The position numbers were made by a program, and so were the translations under genes. Below the pieces are notes generated by a model. The model saw only the letters and a list, made by a program, of their open reading frames with translations, was not told where the DNA came from and did not search any database. A stretch of DNA of 39,556 nt from Pseudomonadota bacterium (GTDB lineage: Bacteria; Pseudomonadota; Gammaproteobacteria; Xanthomonadales; Xanthomonadaceae), in the NCBI GenBank assembly GCA_023388355.1, contig JAEWGI010000034.1, forward strand, positions 1-39,556. The letters run 5' to 3'. Shown here one piece after another: positions 11,504 through 24,171 of the stretch; the first letter of the stretch is position 1, and every line of letters starts with the position of its first letter.

Positions 11504-11677
11504 CCCTCCCCTTCAAGGGGAGGGTTGGGTGGGGATGGTGTTGGGGCGCGGCGGCGGGGTGGGTGCGTGCCGACACCATCCCCACCCCGGCCCTCCCCTT
11601 GAAGGGGAGGGAGAAGGAGTGGGCCCTCCCCTTGAAGGGGAGGGAGAAGGAACAGGCCTTCCCCTTGAAGGCGAGGG
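11504..11677. repeat. Cluster of palindromic repeats after pyrG
   Basis: Four copies of a 21-base palindrome (10-bp arms CCCTCCCCTT / AAGGGGAGGG around one base) lie at 11504-11524, 11591-11611, 11624-11644 and, degenerate, 11657-11677. The last three are spaced exactly 33 bases apart as tandem units. The first copy plus GTTGGGTGGGGATGGTGT is an inverted partner of the second copy with its preceding ACACCATCCCCACC, so 11504-11611 can fold into one long hairpin. This is a REP/BIME-type intergenic element in the gap between the pyrG stop and the kdsA start. It may act in transcript termination or stability. Confidence 0.85.
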
Positions 11678-11694
11678 AGCAGGTACGCCAGACA

Positions 11695-15548
<3,854 letters not shown>

Positions 15549-15630
15549 CCCAGACGCATCATTGGCGTGGGCCGTGGCGTCGGCCTCATGAAGCCGCAGC
15601 GAGATGATTAAGGCGGCGCGGCTGCCGCCC

Positions 15631-15753
15631 TGCTCCTTCCCCCGCTTGCGGGGGAAGGTTGGGATGGGGGCGCGCGCCGCAGGCGCGCGGGAAGTGGTGC
15701 GGCCACCGGTTTGCCCCCACCCCAACCCTCCCCCGCAAGCGGGGGAGGGAGCA
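15631..15753. repeat. Paired 41-base inverted repeats (BIME-like) between parE and the island
   Basis: Arm 1 (15631-15671) and arm 2 (15713-15753) are 41-base inverted copies with three mismatches. Each arm carries its own near-perfect stem CCCCCGC-TT-GCGGGGG. The 41-base spacer holds a further perfect hairpin GCGCGCC-GCA-GGCGCGC (15672-15688). The element lies in the gap between the converging parE and GH43 genes, so a bidirectional terminator role is plausible. It resembles the 11504-11677 repeats in design but differs in sequence. Confidence 0.88.
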
Positions 15754-15830
15754 GACCCGCCGTCGTCATGAATGAACGGCCCCGCGACAGGGACAAGAAC
15801 CGGAGAACAAGAACGTCAGACCCGCCTCCC

Positions 15831-17930
15831 TCAATCGATGAGGCGCCAACGCAGCACCGTCCCATCCCGGCGGTCGGGCCGTGGGCCCGGGCGATCCGCG
15901 GCATAGGGCTCGCCGCTTTCCGGGAGGATGCCCAGGTAGCGATTGGTCTTCATCGACAGCAGCATGAACTCGCCGCGCAGCAGGTCCTGCCACATGAAGC
16001 GGCTGTCGACCGGGTGTTCCGGGAGCAGGCGCACGTCGGCCGACAGGCCGATGCCGACGACGGTGAGGAAGCCGCTGCCGTCCATCGCTTCCAGTGCCAC
16101 CTGGCCCGCACCGCGATCGTGTACGCGAAAGCGTGCGGCTGGCGTGCTGGCCGCCTGCGCATCCGCGGCCACCGGATGCAGCACGCCCAGCGCGTGGACC
16201 GCGGCGACGCTCCCGTCGCCCAGGTTGGACAGGCCGACCACCCGGCCATGGGGAATATTGTGTGACCGGTCGGCCAGCGGCTCGGACAGCGCGAAGCCGT
16301 CGAAATCGGCATGGCCACCTTCGCGGCCATCGCGACTGTAGGCGAAGAGCGCGTAGCGCGTGCCCTGGAAGGTCTTGAGCTGGTATGGCAGCCGCACCGG
16401 TTCGCCGATCCCGCTGAAATCGTGCCCGTCCAGGCTCCAGGAGAACCAGGCCAGGTCCTGGTCATGATCGCCATGCACGCGCAGGTGCACGCGCGGCGAG
16501 GTGAGCGGGACATCGACATCCAGGTCGCCCAGCTGCGAATGCCAGCGCAGCACGCGCCCCTGCGCCGACTGCACCACCGCCAGCCACGCCGCCGGCATGT
16601 TGAGCAGCCCCAGCCCGGCCACGTCGCCCGGCTGCAGCTTGGCTGCGTCGAGCACCACGGTGGCCGTCGCCTCCGGCCCCATCACCCGCTGGGTCAGCGT
16701 ATTGCGCGCATGCAGGAAGCTTGCCGCGGGCAGCGTGTGCAGGCGCAGGTGGCCGGGGCGCTCGGCCAGCGACCACTTGCCGTCCCGCGGCTGGTGGTTC
16801 CACTGCCAGACCGGCTGCAGCGCGGGCGCGGAGAAATCGTCGCTGCGCTCGTACGGCGCGTGCGGCTCCACCTGCGCATCGACCTGCGGCTTGAGCCAGG
16901 TGCGCGGCGAACGGCCCAGGTTGCCCGGCAGGCCGAAGTACGGCCAGCCCTCGTGCCAGGTCACCGGCGAAAGGAAGGTGGTGCGGCCGATGGACTTGAG
17001 GTCCATCATCGAGAAGCCCCACCAGTCGCCATTGGGCATCTGCACGATGCCTCCCTGGTGCAGCGGTACCGCGCCAAGCTCGCTGTCGGCGGGCTTGTGC
17101 GCGGAGAACGCCGTGTCGCCGGTCGGGACCGGCGAGCGCTGGGCCACGCCGCTTTCCCACCAGCCGCGCTGGAATCCCATCGTTTCGCTGGCGCTGATCG
17201 CCACCGTCTCCCACGGCCCGTCGAGGCGGTCCGCGCGTGCCGCCTGCATGCGGCCGACCGGCGCGTAGTTGGCGCTGATGATGTAGTAGCGCCCGTCGAC
17301 CCTGTAGAAGTGATGGCCCTCGCCCATGCCGCTGCCGGCGGGGATGATCACCCGCTCGCTGCCTTCGATCACAGCGGACAGGTCCGGCTTCAGCTCGACC
17401 AGCCGCACCTCGTTGTAGCCGAACACCGCCCACACCCGGCCGTCGTCGTCGAACAGCACCGACAGGTCGTGCAGGTTGCGGTCGATCACCGAGTGCGTCC
17501 ACGGCCCCGCCGGATCGACGGCGGTGAACACGTGCAGGCCGCGCTCGTTGATGTTGGAGAAGATGTGGAAGCGGCCATCGTGATGACGCAGCACCGGCGC
17601 CCAGATGCCCTGTCCGTAAAGGTCCCTGCCCTGCTCCAGGCGGTACTCCGGGCCTTCGGGAAACGATGGCATCGCGTAGGACACGAACTCCCAGTTCACC
17701 AGGTCGCGCGAGCGCAGCAGCGGCAGCCCCGGCACCGCGTGCATGGTGGTGCCGGTCATGTAGAACCAGTCGCCGACGCGGATCAGGTCGGGATCGGAGA
17801 ATTCGTCGTAGAACAGCGGATTGGTGTACGTGCCGTTGCCGTTGTCGGCGCTCCAGCTGGCCGGCGGCGCGGCCATCGCAGGCGCCGTGGACAGGAGCAG
17901 GACCAGCAGCAGGCCGGCAATGTTCTTCAT
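15831..17930 (-). CDS. Exported GH43-family glycosidase with C-terminal beta-sandwich and fascin-like domains
   Basis: 699 residues. A Sec signal peptide MKNIAGLLLVLLLSTAPAMA is probably cut after residue 20. The five-bladed GH43 propeller starts NPLFYDEFSDPDLIRVGDWFYMTGTTMHA with the likely general base Asp46. DLSVLFDDDGRVWAVFG holds the pKa-modulating Asp, and GSGMGEGHHFYR the general-acid Glu. From about residue 380 a concanavalin-like domain begins (DDFSAPALQPVWQWNHQP). Residues from about 600 to the end look like a beta-trefoil/fascin-type module (MDGSGFLTVVG, LLSMKTNRYLG). Activity is probably alpha-L-arabinofuranosidase or beta-xylosidase on side chains; context favours arabinose release. 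It is last in the transporter operon, 49 bases after yjfF. Confidence 0.88.
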   Translation of the reverse strand: MKNIAGLLLVLLLSTAPAMAAPPASWSADNGNGTYTNPLFYDEFSDPDLIRVGDWFYMTGTTMHAVPGLPLLRSRDLVNWEFVSYAMPSFPEGPEYRLEQGRDLYGQGIWAPVLRHHDGRFHIFSNINERGLHVFTAVDPAGPWTHSVIDRNLHDLSVLFDDDGRVWAVFGYNEVRLVELKPDLSAVIEGSERVIIPAGSGMGEGHHFYRVDGRYYIISANYAPVGRMQAARADRLDGPWETVAISASETMGFQRGWWESGVAQRSPVPTGDTAFSAHKPADSELGAVPLHQGGIVQMPNGDWWGFSMMDLKSIGRTTFLSPVTWHEGWPYFGLPGNLGRSPRTWLKPQVDAQVEPHAPYERSDDFSAPALQPVWQWNHQPRDGKWSLAERPGHLRLHTLPAASFLHARNTLTQRVMGPEATATVVLDAAKLQPGDVAGLGLLNMPAAWLAVVQSAQGRVLRWHSQLGDLDVDVPLTSPRVHLRVHGDHDQDLAWFSWSLDGHDFSGIGEPVRLPYQLKTFQGTRYALFAYSRDGREGGHADFDGFALSEPLADRSHNIPHGRVVGLSNLGDGSVAAVHALGVLHPVAADAQAASTPAARFRVHDRGAGQVALEAMDGSGFLTVVGIGLSADVRLLPEHPVDSRFMWQDLLRGEFMLLSMKTNRYLGILPESGEPYAADRPGPRPDRRDGTVLRWRLID

Positions 17931-17979
17931 CGGTGTCTTCCTCGCGCGCCCGTCGGCGCATGACCGCATGAGCCCGACC

Positions 17980-18993
17980 TCAGGCAGCGCCATCGCGCCG
18001 CGCCAGCAGCCGCTGCAGCAGGCAGAACGCCAGCAGCAGCGCGCCGATCGCGATCCGCGTCCACCACGAGCTGAGCGTCCCGTCGAACACGATCAGGGTC
18101 TGGATCAGGCCCAGCACCAGCACGCCGAACACCGTGCCCAGCACGTAGCCGCTGCCGCCGGCCAGCAGGGTGCCGCCGATCACCACCGCGGCGATCGCGT
18201 CCAGCTCCAGGCCCATCGCGTGCAGGCTGTAGCCGCTGAGCATGTAGAAGGTGTAGACCACGCCGCCCAGCGCCGAACAGAAGCCGCTCAGCGCATAGAC
18301 CTGGACCAGGGTGCGATCCACCGCCAGGCCCATCAGCCGCGCCGACTGCTCGTTGCCGCCGATGGCATAGACGGTGCGACCGAAACGCGTCATCCCCGCC
18401 AGCAGCGCGCCGACGACCACCACCAGCAGCGCGATGATCGCGCCTGCCGACAGCGATGCGCCCGCACCCACCGGGACGCGCAGGCTGGCCACGGCGACGT
18501 GGAAGGCGTGGTCGATGCCGATCGACTCCACACTCAGCAGCGTGGCCGCGCCGCGGGCGAGGAACATCCCGGCCAGGGTGACCACGAACGGCTGCAGCCG
18601 GTAGCGCTGGATCAGCACGCCCATCAGCGCGCCGAACAGGGTGCCCGCCAGCAGCACCATCGCGATCGCCGGCAGCGGGTGCCAGCCGTGCCGCTGCACC
18701 AGGCTGGCCAGCAGCACCGTGCTGAAGGCGATCACCGCCCCCACCGACAGGTCGATGCCGCCGGTGAGGATGACGAAGGTCATGCCGACCGCGACGACCA
18801 GCAGGAAGCCGTTGTCGATGAACAGGTTGAGGAACACCTGCGGGCCGAGGAAGCCGTCGAACAGCACCCCGCCGGCCGCCGACAGGCCCAGGAACAGGGC
18901 CACGGTGACCGTCAGCGAGAGCAGCCGCGGATCGCGCCACAGCCGCGCCAGCCCGCCGGCCCCGAACATTGCGCGCAGCGGCACCGCGCTCAT
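17980..18993 (-). CDS. yjfF: Sugar ABC transporter permease, YjfF type
   Basis: 337 residues. It is a BPD_transp_2/RbsC-type permease with about eight to ten hydrophobic segments. Family marks are VVAVGMTFVILTGGIDLSVGAVIAFS, YRLQPFVVTLAGMFLARGAA, AIGGNEQSARLMGL and ELDAIAAVVIGGTLLAGGSGYVLGTVFGVLVLGLIQ. In E. coli YtfT and YjfF form the membrane part of the galactofuranose importer with ATPase YtfR and binding protein YtfQ; all four are here in the same order. The ATG overlaps the ytfT stop (ATGA). The substrate in this organism is inferred as L-arabinose and/or D-galactose from the surrounding catabolic genes. Confidence 0.9.
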   Translation of the reverse strand: MSAVPLRAMFGAGGLARLWRDPRLLSLTVTVALFLGLSAAGGVLFDGFLGPQVFLNLFIDNGFLLVVAVGMTFVILTGGIDLSVGAVIAFSTVLLASLVQRHGWHPLPAIAMVLLAGTLFGALMGVLIQRYRLQPFVVTLAGMFLARGAATLLSVESIGIDHAFHVAVASLRVPVGAGASLSAGAIIALLVVVVGALLAGMTRFGRTVYAIGGNEQSARLMGLAVDRTLVQVYALSGFCSALGGVVYTFYMLSGYSLHAMGLELDAIAAVVIGGTLLAGGSGYVLGTVFGVLVLGLIQTLIVFDGTLSSWWTRIAIGALLLAFCLLQRLLARRDGAA

Positions 18994-20060
18994 GTCGCCT
19001 CCCGCCGCGGACGCAGCACCAGCGCGCGCAGCTGCGCGCGGAACTCGGGCGACTGCAGCAGCAGCACCGCCAGCACCAGCAGCGCCTTGACCAGCATGTT
19101 CACCTGCGGCGGTATCCCCAGGGCGTAGATGGTGGTGGTGAGGGTCTGGATGATCAGCGCGCCGACCAGGCTGCCGGCGAGGCTGAAGCGGCCGCCGGTG
19201 AGCGCGGTCCCGCCCAGGGCAACGGCCAGGATCGCATCGAGTTCGAGCAGCTGGCCGGCGTTGTTGGCGTCCGCGCTGGCCACGTTCGCGCTCACCAGCA
19301 CGCCCGCGATGCCTGCGCAGAAGCCCGAGAACACGTACAGCCACAGCGTGATCGCGCGCGCGCGCACCCCGGCCACGTGGCTGGCCACCGGGTTGTGGCC
19401 GATGGCGCGCACGAACAGGCCCAGCGCGGTACGGCCCAGCAGCAGCTGCAGCCCGGCGAACAGCGCCAGCACCACGAACAGCGCGATCGGCAGGCCGAGC
19501 ACGAAGCCGGTGCCGAGGAACACGTAGGGCGCGTGGTAGATGGTGAGGATCTGCCCGTCGCTCACCAGCTGGGCGATGCCGCGCCCGGCCACCATCAGGA
19601 TCAGGGTGGCGATGATCGGCTGCATGCCGACCTTCACCACCAGCACCCCGTTCCACAGTCCGCACAGCGCCGCAGCGCCCAGCGCGGCGGCCACGGCGGC
19701 GAATACCGGCGCCAGCGCGCCGCCGCCGCCGGCGGTCATCCGGTTGACGGTGAACGCGGCCACGGTGGCGGCGATGGCCAGGACCGCGCCGACCGAGATG
19801 TCGAGGCCGCGCACCGCGATCACCAGGGTCATGCCGAGCGAAACGAGGATCAGCGGCGCGGCGCGGTTGGCGATGTCCACCAGGCTGCCGTACAGCCGCC
19901 CGTCGCGCCATTCCAGCGCCAGGAAGCCGGGATTGATGATGCCGTTGCCGAGCAGCAGCAGGGCCAGCGCCAGCAGCGGCCAGGCCAGCGGATGGCCCGC
20001 AAGGCGCCGCCAGGGCGAGGGCGCGGGCGGCGGCGTGGTGGTGTGGTCGACGCCGCTCAT
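18990..20060 (-). CDS. ytfT: Sugar ABC transporter permease, YtfT type
   Basis: 356 residues. It is the partner permease of YjfF in the inner membrane. A proline-rich cytoplasmic start precedes the first membrane segment (WPLLALALLLLGNGII). Typical marks are LVSLGMTLVIAVRGLDISVGAVLAIA, VKVGMQPIIATLILMVAGRGIAQL, AIGHNPVASHVAGVRA and ELDAILAVALGGTALTGGRFSLAGSLVGALIIQTLTTTIY. The pairing of two different permeases of this type is characteristic of the YtfQRT-YjfF importers. It overlaps ytfR and yjfF by four bases each (ATGA), giving coupled, roughly equal synthesis. Confidence 0.91.
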   Translation of the reverse strand: MSGVDHTTTPPPAPSPWRRLAGHPLAWPLLALALLLLGNGIINPGFLALEWRDGRLYGSLVDIANRAAPLILVSLGMTLVIAVRGLDISVGAVLAIAATVAAFTVNRMTAGGGGALAPVFAAVAAALGAAALCGLWNGVLVVKVGMQPIIATLILMVAGRGIAQLVSDGQILTIYHAPYVFLGTGFVLGLPIALFVVLALFAGLQLLLGRTALGLFVRAIGHNPVASHVAGVRARAITLWLYVFSGFCAGIAGVLVSANVASADANNAGQLLELDAILAVALGGTALTGGRFSLAGSLVGALIIQTLTTTIYALGIPPQVNMLVKALLVLAVLLLQSPEFRAQLRALVLRPRREAT

Positions 20061-21595
20061 GCCTGCCCCGCGATCATGTCCAGCACCTGCGCACCGTCGC
20101 TGCCGGCAGGCAGCTCGCCGGCCTTGTGCCGGTCACGCAGCACGGTGATGCGGTCGCTCAGCCGGGTGAGCTCCTCGATCTCGGCCGAGATGAACAGCAC
20201 CGCCATGCCCTCGCGCGCCAGGCGCACCACCTCGGACATGATTTCCTGCTTCGCGGCGATGTCGATGCCGCGCGTGGGTTCGTCGAGGATCAGCAGCCGC
20301 GGCCGGGTCGCCAGCCAGCGCGCCAGTACCACCTTCTGCTGGTTGCCGCCCGAGAGCGCGCCGACCGGCGCCTCGATCCCGGCGGTGCGGATCCCGAGCA
20401 GTTCCACGTAGCCCTGCGCCAGCGCGTCCTGGCGCGCGCGCGGCAGCGCCCGCAGCCAGCCCAGCCGCGCCTGCAGCGCCAGCACGATGTTCTCGCGCAC
20501 CGACAGCCCGGCAACGATGCCCTCGGTCTTGCGCTCCTCCGGGCACAGCGCCAGCCCGCGCGCCACCGCCTCGGCGGGATGGTGGAATTCCACCCGCTGT
20601 CCCTGCACCTGCAGCTCTCCGGCATCATTGCGGTCGAGCCCGAACAGCAGCCGCGCAAGTTCGGTGCGGCCCGAGCCGAGCAGCCCGCCCAGGCCCATCA
20701 CCTCGCCTGCGCGCAGCTGCAGGTCGACCGGCTCGAGGCTGCCGCGACGCGCCAGCCCGCGCGCCTCCAGCACCACCGGCGCGGCCGCGTCCGGCTCCGG
20801 GGCCGCGACGCTGCCGCCGCCAAGCTCCACGTCGCGCCCCACCATCGCCCGCACCAGCGCGGCCTGCGGCAGCTCCGCCGGGGTGAACTCGCCCACCAGG
20901 CCACCGTTGCGCAGCACCGTGATGCGGTCGGAGACGGCATAGACCTGGTCGAGGAAGTGGGTGACGAACACGATCGCCATGCCGCGCTCGCGCAGCCGGC
21001 GCATCAGCGCGAACAGCTGCTGCACCTCGTCCTGGTCGAGGCTGGAAGTCGGCTCGTCCAGGATCAGCACCCGCGCCGACACGCCGAGCGCGCGCGCGAT
21101 CGCCACCATCTGCTGGACCGCGACCGGAAACGCGGACAGCGGCCGGTCGACGTCGAGGTCGAGCTGCAGCTCCGCCAGCAGCGCGCGCGCGCCGCTGCGC
21201 ACGCGCTTCCAGTCGATCATGCCCCAGCGCCGCGGATAGCGGCCGGCGTACAGGTTCTCGGCCAGCGACAGGTTGGGGCACAGGTTCACTTCCTGGTAGA
21301 CCGTGCTGATGCCCTCGCGCTGCGCGTCCAGCGGCGTGGCTGGCGCGATCGCGCGGCCGTCGAGGGTGACGGTGCCTGCATCGGGCGACTCGACCCCGGT
21401 GAGCAGCTTGATCAGGGTCGACTTGCCTGCGCCGTTCTGGCCCATCAGCGCGTGGATCTCGCCCGCGCGCAGGCACAGGCCGGCGCCGTCGAGCGCGCGC
21501 GTGGCGCCGAAGCGCTTGTGCAGCCCTTCCGCGCGGAGCACGACGCCGCTCACGCGCGCGCGCCCGGGCGCAGCGGGCGACGCAACGCCACGCAC
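20057..21595 (-). CDS. ytfR: Sugar ABC transporter ATP-binding protein, YtfR type
   Basis: About 512 residues with tandem ATPase domains, as in RbsA/MglA/YtfR. Domain 1 has a full Walker A (GQNGAGKST), Q-loop STVYQEVNL, an atypical signature AVQQMVAIARAL and Walker B LILDEPTSSLDQDEV. Domain 2 has the degenerate Walker A GLLGSGRTE, the signature LSGGNQQKVVLARWLA and Walker B LILDEPTRGIDIAAKQEI. The first codon is probably GTG: either at 21595 or, closer to family length, at 21553 (VSGVVLRAEGLHKRFG); neither has a good ribosome site. It lies between ytfQ and ytfT in the operon. Confidence 0.91.
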   Translation of the reverse strand: MRGVASPAAPGRARVSGVVLRAEGLHKRFGATRALDGAGLCLRAGEIHALMGQNGAGKSTLIKLLTGVESPDAGTVTLDGRAIAPATPLDAQREGISTVYQEVNLCPNLSLAENLYAGRYPRRWGMIDWKRVRSGARALLAELQLDLDVDRPLSAFPVAVQQMVAIARALGVSARVLILDEPTSSLDQDEVQQLFALMRRLRERGMAIVFVTHFLDQVYAVSDRITVLRNGGLVGEFTPAELPQAALVRAMVGRDVELGGGSVAAPEPDAAAPVVLEARGLARRGSLEPVDLQLRAGEVMGLGGLLGSGRTELARLLFGLDRNDAGELQVQGQRVEFHHPAEAVARGLALCPEERKTEGIVAGLSVRENIVLALQARLGWLRALPRARQDALAQGYVELLGIRTAGIEAPVGALSGGNQQKVVLARWLATRPRLLILDEPTRGIDIAAKQEIMSEVVRLAREGMAVLFISAEIEELTRLSDRITVLRDRHKAGELPAGSDGAQVLDMIAGQA

Positions 21596-21640
21596 GCCGC
21601 GCGAGGCTGGAATCCCGCTTCGACAGTCACGCCGGTGCGC

Positions 21641-22612
21641 TCAGTACTTGCGGTTGGGCAGTTCCGCCTCGGCCTGGTCCTGGGTGAACACGCCCTCCTC
21701 CACCTCGACGCGACGGGGCACTTCACGGCCCGCGTGCACGTCGCGGATCAGCTGCGCAAGCTGCTCGCCCAGCAGCGGATTGCACTCCACGGTGGCATTG
21801 AGCTTGCCCGCCTTCATCGCCTCGAACGCGCCGCGCACGCCGTCGATCGACACGATGCGGATGTCCTCGCCCGGCTTCAGCCCGGCTTCCTCGATCGCCT
21901 GGATCGCGCCGATCGCCATGTCGTCGTTGTGCGCGAACAGCACGTCGATTTCGCTACCCTCGGCCTTGAGGAAGGCTTCCATCACTTCCTTGCCGCGGGC
22001 GCGGGTGAAGTCGCCGCTCTGCGAGCGCACGATCTGGAAGCGCGGATCGGCGTCGATCACCTCCTTGAAGCCGCGCATGCGGTCGTTGGCCGGCGCCGAA
22101 CCGACCGTGCCCTGCAGCTCGACGATCCGCACCGGCCCTTCGGCGTCCTTGCGGTCCTCGATCACCCAGCGCGCGGCGCGGCGGCCTTCCTCGACGAAAT
22201 CCGAGCCGATGAAGGTCGCGTACAGCGATTCGTCGTCCACGCGCACCGCGCGGTCGGTGAGCACCACCGGGATGCCGGCCGCCTTGGCCTCGCGCAGCAC
22301 CGTGTCCCAGCCGGTTTCCACCACCGGCGAGAATGCGATCACGTCCACGCCCTGGGCGATGAACGAGCGCAGCGCCCGGATCTGGTTCTCCTGCTTCTGC
22401 TGCGCATCGGAGAAGCGCAGGTCGAACTCGGGCGCGGCCAAGGATTCGCGCACCGAACGCGTATTGGCGGTGCGCCATTCGCTTTCGGCGCCCACCTGGC
22501 TGAAGCCGACCGTGATCGCGTCGTCGCCCGCGGCGGCGGCGTCATCCCCGCCGGAACAGCCGGCCAGCACCGCGGCGCACAGCATCGCCGCCAGACCCAG
22601 AACCTTTCGCAT
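21641..22612 (-). CDS. ytfQ: Sugar ABC transporter substrate-binding lipoprotein, YtfQ type
   Basis: 323 residues. The signal MRKVLGLAAMLCAAVLAGC ends in a lipobox (LAGC, Cys19) followed by a Gly/Asp/Ala linker, so the protein should be a periplasm-facing lipoprotein, unlike the soluble E. coli YtfQ. The mature part is a type I periplasmic binding fold: ITVGFSQVGAESEWRTANTRSV, DAQQKQENQIRALRSFIAQGVDVIAFSPVVETGW, IPVVLTDRAV, LQGTVGSAPANDRMRGF, VLFAHNDDMAIGAIQAIEEAGLKPG and VECNPLLG, all strongly YtfQ-like. GGGAGG lies just upstream of the ATG. The ligand is probably an L-arabinose or D-galactose form; furanose binding is possible by analogy to YtfQ. Confidence 0.91.
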   Translation of the reverse strand: MRKVLGLAAMLCAAVLAGCSGGDDAAAAGDDAITVGFSQVGAESEWRTANTRSVRESLAAPEFDLRFSDAQQKQENQIRALRSFIAQGVDVIAFSPVVETGWDTVLREAKAAGIPVVLTDRAVRVDDESLYATFIGSDFVEEGRRAARWVIEDRKDAEGPVRIVELQGTVGSAPANDRMRGFKEVIDADPRFQIVRSQSGDFTRARGKEVMEAFLKAEGSEIDVLFAHNDDMAIGAIQAIEEAGLKPGEDIRIVSIDGVRGAFEAMKAGKLNATVECNPLLGEQLAQLIRDVHAGREVPRRVEVEEGVFTQDQAEAELPNRKY

Positions 22613-22683
22613 CGCACCCTCCCGAAACCGTCGAATTGTGTGTGCCACCGGCAACATCGCCGGCGCACCGATGTGGCACCGGG

Positions 22684-24123
22684 TCAGGCCGCCGTGTAGG
22701 CGGTCTTGACCGTAGTGTAGAACTCCACCGCATAGCGGCCCTGCTCGCGCGGGCCGTAGCTTGAGGCCTTGCGCCCGCCGAACGGCACGTGCGGATCCAC
22801 GCCCGCGGTCGGCAGGTTGACCATCACCATGCCCGCCTGCGCGTGGCGCTTGAAGTGCGTGGCGTGCCTGAGCGATGTGGTGCAGATGCCCGCGCACAGG
22901 CCGAACTCGGTGTCGTTGGCCAGCGCCAGCGCGTGCCCGTAGTCGTCGGCGCGCAGCACCGCCGCCACCGGCCCGAAGATCTCCTCGCGGGCGATGCGGT
23001 CGTCGGGCTTCGCGCTGAACAGTGTCGGCGCCAGGAAGTGGCCCTGCGTCTTCCATTCGACCCGCTCGCCACCGGCCAGCAGCTCGCCGCCGTCGTCATG
23101 GCCCGCCTGGATGTAGGACAGGTTGGTCCCGAGCTGGTCGGCGCTGGCGACCGGACCGATGTCGATGCCCGCTTCGAGCGGATCGCCCACGCGGATCTTC
23201 GCCAGCCGCGCCTGCATCCGCGCGACGAACTCGTCATGCACCGCGCCTTCCACGATCAGCCGGCTCGACGCCGTGCAGCGCTGCCCGGTGGAGAAGAACG
23301 CGCCATTGACCGCGCATTCCACCGCCTTGTCCAGGTCGGCGTCGGCCAGCACCACCAGCGGGTTCTTGCCGCCCATTTCCAGCTGCACCTTCAGCGCGCG
23401 CTCGGCCGCCTGCTTGAGCAGCGCATGGCCGGTGGGCACCGAACCGGTGAAGGTCAGCGCATCGAGGTGCCTGTGCGTGACCAACGCCTGGCCGACCGTG
23501 CGGCCGCTGCCCAGCACCATGTTGAACACGCCCTCGGGCAGGCCCGCTCGCGAGAGGATCTCGGCGATCGCCCAGGCGCAGCCGGGCACGATCTCGGCCG
23601 GCTTGAACACCACGGTGTTGCCGTAGGCCAGGGCCGGCGCGATCTTCCAGGCCGGGATCGCCAGCGGGAAGTTCCACGGCGCGATGATGCCCACCGTGCC
23701 GACCGGCTCGCGGGTGATTTCCACGTCCACGCCGGGGCGGGTCGAAGCCAGCTTCTCGCCGGGGATGCGCAGCGCCTCGCCGGCGAAGAACTTGAAGATC
23801 TGCCCGGCGCGCGCGGCCTCGCCGATGCTCTCGGGCAGGGTCTTGCCTTCCTCGCGCGCCAGCAGCCGGCCCAGCTCCTCCTTGCGCGCCAGGATCTCGC
23901 TGCCGACCGCGTCGAGGATGTCGGCGCGCTGCTGCGGGCTGGACAGCGACCACGCCGGCAGCGCCGCGTGCGCCGCATCCACCGCCTGCGCCGCCTGCGC
24001 GGCGTCGAGCCTGCCGTAGTGGCCGACCGGGCTGGACAGGTCTGACGGGTTCTCGTTGGCGTGGCTGCCGTCGCCTTCGACCCACTGCCCGCCGATGTAG
24101 CTGCTGAAACGCTGTTGGCTCAC
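22684..24123 (-). CDS. NAD(P)-dependent aldehyde dehydrogenase, probable alpha-ketoglutarate semialdehyde dehydrogenase
   Basis: 479 residues from a GTG start. AAAGGAA lies 6-7 bases upstream of this GTG, while the in-frame ATG at 24147 has no such site. ALDH landmarks are APWNFPLAIPAWKIAPALAYGNTVVFKPAE (Asn151), TFTGSVPTG, LEMGGKNPLVV (general base Glu249), STGQRCTASSR (nucleophile Cys283) and EIFGPVAAVLR. The family resembles the semialdehyde dehydrogenases that oxidise 2,5-dioxopentanoate to alpha-ketoglutarate, the last step of oxidative pentose and glucarate routes. It lies 48 bases after araD1, whose product would be that semialdehyde. The substrate assignment is from context. Confidence 0.86.
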   Translation of the reverse strand: MSQQRFSSYIGGQWVEGDGSHANENPSDLSSPVGHYGRLDAAQAAQAVDAAHAALPAWSLSSPQQRADILDAVGSEILARKEELGRLLAREEGKTLPESIGEAARAGQIFKFFAGEALRIPGEKLASTRPGVDVEITREPVGTVGIIAPWNFPLAIPAWKIAPALAYGNTVVFKPAEIVPGCAWAIAEILSRAGLPEGVFNMVLGSGRTVGQALVTHRHLDALTFTGSVPTGHALLKQAAERALKVQLEMGGKNPLVVLADADLDKAVECAVNGAFFSTGQRCTASSRLIVEGAVHDEFVARMQARLAKIRVGDPLEAGIDIGPVASADQLGTNLSYIQAGHDDGGELLAGGERVEWKTQGHFLAPTLFSAKPDDRIAREEIFGPVAAVLRADDYGHALALANDTEFGLCAGICTTSLRHATHFKRHAQAGMVMVNLPTAGVDPHVPFGGRKASSYGPREQGRYAVEFYTTVKTAYTAA

Positions 24124-24171
24124 TGCTGTTCCTTTCGATCCATGCATTGCGACCGGCGCGCGCCGCTCACC

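Noticed and set aside
11591..11677. Possible CRISPR-like array from the 33-base spaced repeats
   Set aside because: Repeat units abut with near-identical tails, there are no unique spacers, only three units, and no cas genes; they are tandem REP-type palindromes.
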